DNA from: Flavobacterium anhuiense
GTDB taxonomy: Bacteria > Bacteroidota > Bacteroidia > Flavobacteriales > Flavobacteriaceae
Direction: 5' to 3'
NCBI RefSeq assembly: GCF_900101855.1
Contig: NZ_FMVC01000001.1
Location: 248,001-312,000 of the forward strand
DNA: 64,000 nt
Part shown: one piece after another, positions 52,388 to 59,984 of the stretch
How positions within the stretch are numbered: position 1 is the stretch's first letter
Layout: every line of letters begins with the position of its first letter
Program-made: the position numbers and the translations under genes
Notes under the pieces: generated by a model
Databases searched by the model: none
What the model was told of the DNA's origin: nothing
The model's input: the letters and a program-made list of their open reading frames with translations, nothing else

Positions 52388-53881
52388 ATGAGCAAAACTT
52401 CTACTAAAGGCATTTGGAAAGTAATTTCAGCCTCTTCTATGGGCACCATGATTGAATGGTACGATTTTTATATTTTTGGCAGTTTGGCTGTTGTTATTTC
52501 AACAAAATTTTTCCCTAGCGATAATCCAACCGCAGCGTTTCTATCAACTTTAGCCACGTTTGCTGCCGGATTTGTAGTTCGCCCATTTGGAGCTTTGTTC
52601 TTTGGAAGGCTTGGAGATATCATTGGACGAAAATATACTTTTATGGCTACCTTATTATTAATGGGCGGTTCAACCTTTTTAATAGGCTGTATTCCGAGTT
52701 ATGAAACAATTGGTTTTCTAGCTCCAATATTAGTTTTGATTTTACGCCTGCTTCAAGGCCTTGCTCTTGGGGGAGAATATGGCGGCGCTGCTACTTATGT
52801 GGCCGAACATGCACCAGCAGGAGAAAAAGGATATTGGACTTCTTGGATTCAGACTACTGCGACTGTTGGTTTATTTATTTCGCTAATGGTTATTCTGGCC
52901 ACGAAAAGTGTGCTTTCTGCAGAAGCTTTTGATTTATGGGGATGGCGCATTCCTTTCTGGGTTTCTATTGCTATGGTTGGTGTTTCTTATTTGATTAGAA
53001 AAAACATGGATGAATCTCCTGTTTTCGCGAAAGCTAAAAAAGAAGGAACCACAAGCACAAATCCGTTAAAGGAAAGTTTTGGAAACCGCTACAATTTAAA
53101 ATTTGTTCTTTTAGCATTATTTGGAGCCACAATGGGACAAGGCGTTGTTTGGTACACTGGACAATTCTATGCAATGAGTTTCATGAAAACGGTGATGAAT
53201 ATTGATTCTTCGCAAGTTGATGAATTATTAGGAATTGCGCTTTTAATTGGAACTCCATTTTTTATTGTTTTTGGATGGTTGAGCGATAAAGTCGGACGCA
53301 AATACATTATGATGCTGGGAATGCTGCTGGCTATTTTTTCTTATAGACCAATTTATAAGATGATGTATGACACAACGGATATAAGCAAGAAAACGGAGAT
53401 TCTTGAAACTCCAAGAATTACAACTGAAAACAAGACTAACGGAAGCTCTATTACAATTACGGAAAAAAAATACACAGACGGAACATCCGTTGTGGAGAAA
53501 AAAACGTATCTGGACAAAAAAGACACTCAAACTAACTTATCAATAGTAATCAATTCAAGCGATAAATGGACATTGACTTTCCTAGTTTTTATTCAAGTAT
53601 TATTTGTAACCATGGTTTACGGTCCGATTGCGGCATTTTTAGTCGAAATGTTTCCAACTAAAATCAGATATACTTCTATGTCACTTCCTTATCATGTTGG
53701 AAATGGAATTTTTGGCGGATTGCTTCCTGCCATATCAACTTACTTTGTATCACACGCCAAAACAGCAGGCAAAGCCGATTTTTATTTGGACGGATTATGG
53801 TATCCTATAATTATTGCTGGAATCTGCTTTGTTATTGGAATGATTTATATTGAAAACAAAAACAAAATTACTCACCTTTAA
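52388..53881 (+). CDS. MFS transporter of the metabolite:H+ symporter (MHS) type
   Basis: The 497-residue protein has the MHS signature after the first helix, TMIEWYDFYIFGSLAVV, and the MFS motifs GRLGDIIGRKYTF and GWLSDKVGRKYIM, with about 12 spans. MHS carriers move organic acids, betaines or similar small solutes; the substrate is not evident. A hydrophilic stretch of about 70 residues (321-394, rich in Thr, Lys, Glu) is inserted between spans 9 and 10, on the predicted periplasmic side, and is not found in typical members. The small membrane gene follows 14 bases later. Confidence 0.9.
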   Translation: MSKTSTKGIWKVISASSMGTMIEWYDFYIFGSLAVVISTKFFPSDNPTAAFLSTLATFAAGFVVRPFGALFFGRLGDIIGRKYTFMATLLLMGGSTFLIGCIPSYETIGFLAPILVLILRLLQGLALGGEYGGAATYVAEHAPAGEKGYWTSWIQTTATVGLFISLMVILATKSVLSAEAFDLWGWRIPFWVSIAMVGVSYLIRKNMDESPVFAKAKKEGTTSTNPLKESFGNRYNLKFVLLALFGATMGQGVVWYTGQFYAMSFMKTVMNIDSSQVDELLGIALLIGTPFFIVFGWLSDKVGRKYIMMLGMLLAIFSYRPIYKMMYDTTDISKKTEILETPRITTENKTNGSSITITEKKYTDGTSVVEKKTYLDKKDTQTNLSIVINSSDKWTLTFLVFIQVLFVTMVYGPIAAFLVEMFPTKIRYTSMSLPYHVGNGIFGGLLPAISTYFVSHAKTAGKADFYLDGLWYPIIIAGICFVIGMIYIENKNKITHL

Positions 53882-53895
53882 AATTTAAAAAAAAA

Positions 53896-54129
53896 ATGAA
53901 TGCGATTAAACAAGTTTTAGGGGCGTTATGGATTGCTTTGGCTGCGGCGGCTGCCTATTTTTGCGTGTTTGAATTTGGTTTACCTAAACTTCTTTCAGAC
54001 CAACAAGACGATTTGGTATTTGGTGCAATTATTCTATTTATACTGACGCCGCTTATTGTTATGGGCTTAGGAACATTTGGATATTATTCTTTAATTGGGG
54101 AGTATAATGATCCTAAAAAGAAAAAATAA
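53896..54129 (+). CDS. Small two-span membrane protein after the MHS transporter
   Basis: The 77-residue protein has two hydrophobic helices (about 8-24 and 43-66) with the acidic loop KLLSDQQDDLVFG between them, and a Lys-rich tail (NDPKKKK) which places the C-terminus in the cytoplasm. It is 14 bases behind the transporter, so co-expression and a subunit role are likely, but I know of no defined function. Confidence 0.75.
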   Translation: MNAIKQVLGALWIALAAAAAYFCVFEFGLPKLLSDQQDDLVFGAIILFILTPLIVMGLGTFGYYSLIGEYNDPKKKK

Positions 54130-54224
54130 GTAAAAACAATTACGGTTAAATCATAGAACTCCATCGACTTATTTAATCACCTCGAAAAACATTTTTATAT
54201 TACAAAAAACTACTTTAAGCAAAA

Positions 54225-54254
54225 AAGGCTGTCCATTTCTAGACAGCCCTTTTT
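54225..54254. terminator. Bidirectional terminator between convergent MHS and sus units
   Basis: GGCTGTC (54227-54233) and GACAGCC (54242-54248) form the stem, with an A-run before it and CTTTTT after it. It serves both the plus-strand small membrane gene and the minus-strand amylase. Confidence 0.8.
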
Positions 54255-54269
54255 CATTACTAACCAAAC

Positions 54270-57143
54270 CTAATTTTTAATAAACTTCACAACGCGAACT
54301 TTATTATTCTCATCAAACGTCTTTACGAGATACAACCCAGAAGCTAAACTACTGACTGAGAATTGATATTCTGTATTTCCGTTTGTATTAAATGTTTTTA
54401 CTAATTGCCCTGTAATAGAATAGATATCTACTTTTAAAGTTTTAAAACTTAAAGTAAAATAATCGGCAACAGGATTTGGATATAAAGTAACTTGATTTCC
54501 TTTTTCAAAATCTTCTATTGCCAGATTTGCCTGTTTATTACCATAGATTCTATATTCTCCCGGAGCCAAACTTATTGGAGCGTTTACATCGGTAACGTTA
54601 ATCGTTGAATTATCCATTAAGTTGTACCACGCTCCAGTATATTGAAATCCTGGAATCATATTTTGAGCTGTTGTATCAAAATTGGCCAAAATCACAACAT
54701 CTTTAAGTTGAGCAGAAGTCAAATTGCTATTTGTAATTTTGATATTTACTAGTAAAGTAGTCGCATTGGCCATTGTTGCTGTTCCTAAAAATACTGGTTC
54801 TGTTTTTTTAAGGGTAATCATCTTAGCCCAATCGTTGTAAATCTTGTTTCGATTAGCATCGCCCAACCAATTTTCTGTCCATTGTGGCTGTGGTTTTGTA
54901 TCCAATTTACAATCTCCCGGAGTCACAGACGATTCGTCATTTACAGTTCCGTTATTACAGCTAAAAATAGAATCGTCCATTCCCAGTTCTCCAAAATGCC
55001 AGATCATTTTTGGACCAGGAATCAGCAAAGAAACTGCTCCAATAGCAGACATTCTAGATAATGCCGTATTTAATGTTTTTACATTATAACTTCCGTTTGA
55101 AGCGCCATACTGCACATTTTTATACATCAAACGTTCTTCATCATGACTTTCTGCATAACCCATCAAGCGGTTTGCTGCGAAGCCGCGGTTTGCACTATTC
55201 ATTCTAAAAATATTACTTTCAGAAACATATCCCATAGACAATTGATTATACTCTTTTGTCATTTTTCCCCACATCATTACACCCTTGCTTGGTGTTTCTG
55301 TTACTCTGTAATTTGCCCATTGCTGTTCTTCAGCATCAGACCCTAAGTGCTCAAAAATAGTATAATGCGTTGGATCTATTGCCCAAGAAAAATCAGCGTA
55401 TTTTTTCAGAATATCTACACGATCTTGTTGGTATGAATCGGTACAAGCATTATCGCTTGACGTACATGATTGCGTAAATCCTTTGGTTAAATCCCAACGG
55501 AAACCATCAATTTTATATTCTTCAATCCATTGTTTGATAACACGATTTACATAATACTGTGTTTTTAAAGATTGATGATTAAAATCTTCACCAACGTTAT
55601 AACTATGTTTTGCTACTGTATTGAAATATGGATTTTCTGCAGTTGGCGAACCAAAACCATCTCCATCAGGATCATTCATCCACATTCTTACCATCGGATT
55701 TCTTCCGAAAGCATGATTTAAAGCTACGTCGAGGATTACCGCAATTCCATTCTGGTGGCATAAATCAATAAACTCTTTTAATTTATCTGACGTTCCGTAA
55801 AACTTATCTAAAGCCATATGAAACGAAGTATTATAACCCCAACTTTCATTTCCTTCAAACTCCATTACAGGCATTAATTCGACGGCATTAATTTTTAGAT
55901 TTTTAAAATAATCTATTCGATCAATTAAGCTTTGATAACTTCTTGATGCATCAAAATCGCGAACCAAAACCTCATAGACTACTAATTTCTCTTTTGCTGG
56001 TTTTTCAAAATTTGTTACCTGCCAATTGTAAGGAGTCTGTCCTGTTTTTAAGACTGTAACCTCAAAATTTTGTCCTGTCGGATAAACTGGCATATTTGGA
56101 TATTTTGAAGCAGGAATTGAAGGATCATCGTAAGGAGATAGCACTAAAGTAGAATACGGATCTGCTGTTTTCACCATTGCTGGCGAATTCGCAAGTGGCG
56201 TTGTATCGACAACCCAATATTGATACATATTGTTTTGCCCCGAAACCAAGCCAGTTATTTCCAACCAAAATTTTCCCGAAGATGGATCTTTTTTCATGGC
56301 ATAAGCTGATGTGGGCTGCCAATTGTTAAAACTTCCAGCCACATATACAAAATCTTTTAAAGGCGCATCTAAGACCAAAGTCGCTTTAGTAGCGTCTGAA
56401 GCATTGTAATTAATCCCGTCAACCAAACCTGCGGGCACAGCCTCAGAAACAGTATTTGGATTTACAACTACTGCAAATTTCTTAGAAACTGTAGTCGCTC
56501 CTTGAGTTGAAATTAATTCGTAACTCTGATTTCCTGTAATATTGGTATGTGTATAGGAATAACTTGAAGTGCTGGCGTTTGTATTAATCGTTGTTCCGTT
56601 AGCTTTTAAAGTATAACTACCTGCTCCTCCTGTGTTTGTTGCACTAATAGTAAAATTTGAGCCAGAATTGAGAATCGAAGTGCTATTTTCAACCGGAGAA
56701 GTCAAAGTAACTTGGAAAGATCCGACTTCAACCAAAATATCTTGCGATTTTTTATCTCCTGTTCCATCTTTCGCTTTAACCAAAAAACCAATTCGTCCTA
56801 TTCCGTTTCTTGCAAAATATGTAGCAGGTGTAATTGTTTTGGTATAAGTATCAGTTCCTGCGTTATAGGTAAATTTACTTGCTTCGTTGGATGAAGTCCA
56901 AGTCCCGTTGGACGGACTATCCGATTGATTAGTATCATTTACATCATACGACCATGACCAAAGATATAAGGCATTGCCTGTAACGTTCCAAGTACCTTCA
57001 TTAATGCTTGCACCCGCGATTGAAATAGTAATCGAAGTTGTTTCTTCAAAAGTGGAGGGATTTATTGAATAAGTAACTGTTTGAGGCTGGGCAAAAACGG
57101 TTACTGCCATCAATAAAAATATTGATAGTAAAATTTTTCTCAT
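54270..57143 (-). CDS. GH13 alpha-amylase with T9SS sorting domain
   Basis: The 957-residue secreted enzyme hydrolyses alpha-1,4-glucans. It has a signal peptide (1-19), two N-terminal beta-sandwich modules (about 20-235), a CBM48/isoamylase-N-like module (about 250-330, FVYVAGSFNNWQP) and the GH13 barrel (about 385-790) with region I DVALNHAFG, nucleophile D551 (GFRWDLT), acid/base E598 (IFEHLG) and D668 (AESHDEER). The last 75 residues (VTLYPNPVADYF...GLYLVKTF) are a type-A T9SS sorting domain, so export uses the type IX system rather than a lipid anchor as in Bacteroides SusG. Confidence 0.94.
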   Translation of the reverse strand: MRKILLSIFLLMAVTVFAQPQTVTYSINPSTFEETTSITISIAGASINEGTWNVTGNALYLWSWSYDVNDTNQSDSPSNGTWTSSNEASKFTYNAGTDTYTKTITPATYFARNGIGRIGFLVKAKDGTGDKKSQDILVEVGSFQVTLTSPVENSTSILNSGSNFTISATNTGGAGSYTLKANGTTINTNASTSSYSYTHTNITGNQSYELISTQGATTVSKKFAVVVNPNTVSEAVPAGLVDGINYNASDATKATLVLDAPLKDFVYVAGSFNNWQPTSAYAMKKDPSSGKFWLEITGLVSGQNNMYQYWVVDTTPLANSPAMVKTADPYSTLVLSPYDDPSIPASKYPNMPVYPTGQNFEVTVLKTGQTPYNWQVTNFEKPAKEKLVVYEVLVRDFDASRSYQSLIDRIDYFKNLKINAVELMPVMEFEGNESWGYNTSFHMALDKFYGTSDKLKEFIDLCHQNGIAVILDVALNHAFGRNPMVRMWMNDPDGDGFGSPTAENPYFNTVAKHSYNVGEDFNHQSLKTQYYVNRVIKQWIEEYKIDGFRWDLTKGFTQSCTSSDNACTDSYQQDRVDILKKYADFSWAIDPTHYTIFEHLGSDAEEQQWANYRVTETPSKGVMMWGKMTKEYNQLSMGYVSESNIFRMNSANRGFAANRLMGYAESHDEERLMYKNVQYGASNGSYNVKTLNTALSRMSAIGAVSLLIPGPKMIWHFGELGMDDSIFSCNNGTVNDESSVTPGDCKLDTKPQPQWTENWLGDANRNKIYNDWAKMITLKKTEPVFLGTATMANATTLLVNIKITNSNLTSAQLKDVVILANFDTTAQNMIPGFQYTGAWYNLMDNSTINVTDVNAPISLAPGEYRIYGNKQANLAIEDFEKGNQVTLYPNPVADYFTLSFKTLKVDIYSITGQLVKTFNTNGNTEYQFSVSSLASGLYLVKTFDENNKVRVVKFIKN

Positions 57144-57173
57144 AATCTCGTGGTTTTGTGTGGTTAGTTAGAT

Positions 57174-57221
57174 TAAAAAAGGGCTATCTGGAGATAGCCC
57201 TTTTTCAGTTATTAACTGAAG
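57174..57221 (-). terminator. Two hairpins between susE and the amylase gene
   Basis: First, on the minus strand, TTCAGTTA/TAACTGAA (57204-57220), then GGGCTATC/GATAGCCC (57181-57188 and 57193-57200) with loop TCCA on that strand and a T-run after it (A-run at 57174-57180). The second looks like an intrinsic terminator that would allow only part of the susCDE transcripts to continue into the amylase gene. Confidence 0.7.
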
Positions 57222-57224
57222 TTT

Positions 57225-58325
57225 TTATTGATTAGGAATCATTAGATAACTTCCGTCTAAGTCATTGAAATAAATAACATATTTAGATTTTGCAACTGGA
57301 ATATTATCTCCAGTACCTCCACCTGAAAAAGCAGTAGTTCCTCCCCATGAAACATCCCAAGCATCATTTGCTCTGAATTTCATTCCTCCATCATTTAAAG
57401 ATGTCACTCCAAGTGTCCAGATATGAGCATTAAAAGTTGATTTCACCATTGGTGTTGATGCATCCCAGCCTTTAGCAGTTGAATCTCCAATAATACCTAC
57501 TGTACTATATGTTGGCGCTGTAGCTCCTGCTGCGTATGGTTCTAAAGTATAGGCTAACTTTTGAACATCCATTTTAAATTTATAATAGCCTTCAGCAGGG
57601 ATTTCAATACTTGGCGGATCTTGATCTCCGTCTGTTGCTCTGTAAACTAGAGAACCGTCTTTGCCTCCATACATTGGAGCCCAGCTTCCTAGGTTTTGAA
57701 TAGCTTTAAAATATCCTTTTTTAAAGTATCCTGTGAATACATATTCATTAGCATTTTTAGCGCTTCTGAACAAGATCTGATTTCCTTTATTATTGTCCCA
57801 GCCAGAAACGGTTGCATCACCAACTAAGTACCAATCAACAAAATTATACTCTACTTTTCCTACATAAGGAGTTACAGTAATTGAAATTAAACCTTTTGAA
57901 ACCTGAGTAAACGATCCTGATACATTAGAGGTAATTTTTACATCATACTCTGCCGCTACTTCTGGCTTTCCTCCTAAATCAATTGCTGCTTGATTTAATT
58001 CTTTCGCTAGTACAGAAACCTCTGTAATACTATTTGTAGTGGTTTGCAATGTTTTTGCACTTTTAAAATCTCCCCCTTTCTTGTCTATCAGTAAAGTATA
58101 TTTTATTGCTACATCTGTTGAATACTCTGCAGCCGACCAAGTAAATTTAGCCACCTCGTCTGATGCTTTTTCAACGTCCAGAACATAATTTTGTCCTGTT
58201 GTTGGTGCTGTAATTTCTGGAGCTGCAACAACATTAAGAATTGGTCTTTCGTCTACAGCGTCAGAATTACAAGACACCGCTAACACACCAATAAATGCGA
58301 TTAAAATTTTATATATATTTTTCAT
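57225..58325 (-). CDS. SusE/SusF-type starch-binding lipoprotein
   Basis: The 366-residue protein is a lipoprotein (lipobox VSC, C19) with an N-terminal SusE domain (about 25-135, PEITAPTTGQNYVLDVEKAS) and two SusF/SusE-type carbohydrate-binding modules (about 160-260 and 275-366), each with conserved Trp residues such as WYLVGDATVSGWDNNK and GIIGDSTAKGWDAS. These modules hold starch at the cell surface. The gene starts 19 bases after susD. Confidence 0.92.
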   Translation of the reverse strand: MKNIYKILIAFIGVLAVSCNSDAVDERPILNVVAAPEITAPTTGQNYVLDVEKASDEVAKFTWSAAEYSTDVAIKYTLLIDKKGGDFKSAKTLQTTTNSITEVSVLAKELNQAAIDLGGKPEVAAEYDVKITSNVSGSFTQVSKGLISITVTPYVGKVEYNFVDWYLVGDATVSGWDNNKGNQILFRSAKNANEYVFTGYFKKGYFKAIQNLGSWAPMYGGKDGSLVYRATDGDQDPPSIEIPAEGYYKFKMDVQKLAYTLEPYAAGATAPTYSTVGIIGDSTAKGWDASTPMVKSTFNAHIWTLGVTSLNDGGMKFRANDAWDVSWGGTTAFSGGGTGDNIPVAKSKYVIYFNDLDGSYLMIPNQ

Positions 58326-58344
58326 TTTACAGTTCTATTAGATA

Positions 58345-59949
58345 TTAGTATCCTGGATTTTGCTTCAGTGTAGGATTAGCTTGAATAGTTTTAGCAGGAA
58401 TAGGCATTAAATCTCTGTATGAGTCTGTTGCTACTCCATTCATTACACCACCTTTCCATTGCCAAATTTTGCTTCCTCCTGTAAATTTTCCAAAACGAAT
58501 CAAGTCTGTTCTTCTGTGGCACTCCCAGAATAACTCTCTTCCTCTTTCTGCTAGGATAAAATCTAGAGTTAAATTTGCACTTGATATTGGAGTTGCTTCT
58601 GCTCTTGTTCTAATTTGATTTACATAACCAACAGCAGTCGCTAAATTACCTGTAGTTGCACCACGCACAACAGCTTCTGCATACATTAAATAAGCATCTG
58701 AAATTCTAAATACAGGGAAATCAGTATCAGGAATATCAGTTCTTTGAGCTGGTGAACCATCAGCTTTTTTGTTAATGTATTTAGTTACAGCATAACCATC
58801 TGTAAATGTTGAGATATTAGTAATATCTAAAGCTTGTCCATCAGTATGAAATGTACCTCTTTTATCTCCTGTAGCTGTTGCATCAGGGAAAAGAGCAACA
58901 AACTCTTTACGAGTTCTCGTACCAAACCAACCACCGTCCATTCCTCTTGACGCAGCATCAATACTTCCTCCAATAGCAGCGTGAATAATGAAACTCATTC
59001 CTCCACCAGTTGCTCTAATTGCAGTTCCGTCACTAATGATTGGGAAAATAAACTCAGTCTGAGCACCATTTGTATTATTATCAGCAGAGAATAAATAAGC
59101 ATAAGGAACATTTGCAAAACTATATCCTGAATTAATGATTTCACTACATAAAGTTGCTACTTCATTATTTCTTTCAGTTCCTGTGTATACTTTAGAGTTT
59201 AAATAGATTTGAGCTAATAAAAATTTAGCCGCTACCTTATCAACTCTACCATATTCATTAGTTCTAGCATTTGGCAGACTGTTATCTAAATCTTTTAATT
59301 CAGACTCTACGAAAGCAAAAACTTCAGCTCTTGATTTTTGTACCGGATAAAAGAATCCAACTGGATCTGCTTCTGTAGTAATTGGCACATTACCAAACAA
59401 ATCCATTAAGTTTACATAAGAATACGCTCTTAAGAAACGAGCCTCTGCTCTAAAAGTTGCAATTTCAGCTTTCAAATTAGCATCAACACCTCTTGAATTT
59501 AATTTCTCATCTGTAGTTTGTCTTAAAAACTCATTTGCCAAACTGATATGATAAGATGCTCTAGAGTAGGTTCCGTATAAAAACTCATTATTAGGAGACC
59601 ATGTCTGAGTATTTAATGTTGGCAAAGTACCATCCGCCCAAGCAATAACTGCTTCATCTGTAGGCAATTCCTGAGTTACAAAAAGCAAACGCAAGTAACT
59701 GCTGAAATCTCCCCCTAAACCAGAAATATCTGGAGAAGCATCACCGTCATTACCTCCAACATATAAACCTGCATATAATTTCGCTAAAACTTGTTTGTAA
59801 GATGATGGGTCTTCGAAAAAAGTTTCCGATAAAAATTCATCATCATCTTTTGGCGTCACGTTTAAATCGTCAGTACACGAAGTAAGCGTCATACTCATTC
59901 CTAAAATAAATAGGAAAAAATAAGATATATATTTAAATGATATTTTCAT
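58345..59949 (-). CDS. susD: SusD/RagB-family starch-binding lipoprotein
   Basis: SusD-like proteins bind the glycan and close over SusC as a lid. The 534-residue protein has lipobox TSC (C25), an N-terminal SusD-like region with EFLSETFFEDPSSYKQVL, TPR-like helices (EARFLRAYSYVNLMDLFGNVPI, the family signature) and a C-terminal RagB domain ending in LAERGRELFWECHRRTDLIRFG and PIPAKTIQANPTLKQNPGY. It lies 35 bases after susC, in the standard pair order. Confidence 0.97.
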   Translation of the reverse strand: MKISFKYISYFFLFILGMSMTLTSCTDDLNVTPKDDDEFLSETFFEDPSSYKQVLAKLYAGLYVGGNDGDASPDISGLGGDFSSYLRLLFVTQELPTDEAVIAWADGTLPTLNTQTWSPNNEFLYGTYSRASYHISLANEFLRQTTDEKLNSRGVDANLKAEIATFRAEARFLRAYSYVNLMDLFGNVPITTEADPVGFFYPVQKSRAEVFAFVESELKDLDNSLPNARTNEYGRVDKVAAKFLLAQIYLNSKVYTGTERNNEVATLCSEIINSGYSFANVPYAYLFSADNNTNGAQTEFIFPIISDGTAIRATGGGMSFIIHAAIGGSIDAASRGMDGGWFGTRTRKEFVALFPDATATGDKRGTFHTDGQALDITNISTFTDGYAVTKYINKKADGSPAQRTDIPDTDFPVFRISDAYLMYAEAVVRGATTGNLATAVGYVNQIRTRAEATPISSANLTLDFILAERGRELFWECHRRTDLIRFGKFTGGSKIWQWKGGVMNGVATDSYRDLMPIPAKTIQANPTLKQNPGY

Positions 59950-59984
59950 TTTGTATGTTTTAAATTTTGTTTTTCAATGTACTA

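Noticed and set aside
57174..57205. End of the sus operon at susE
   Set aside because: A terminator-like hairpin is there, but the amylase gene follows on the same strand with no evident promoter and belongs functionally to the locus, so partial read-through is more likely.
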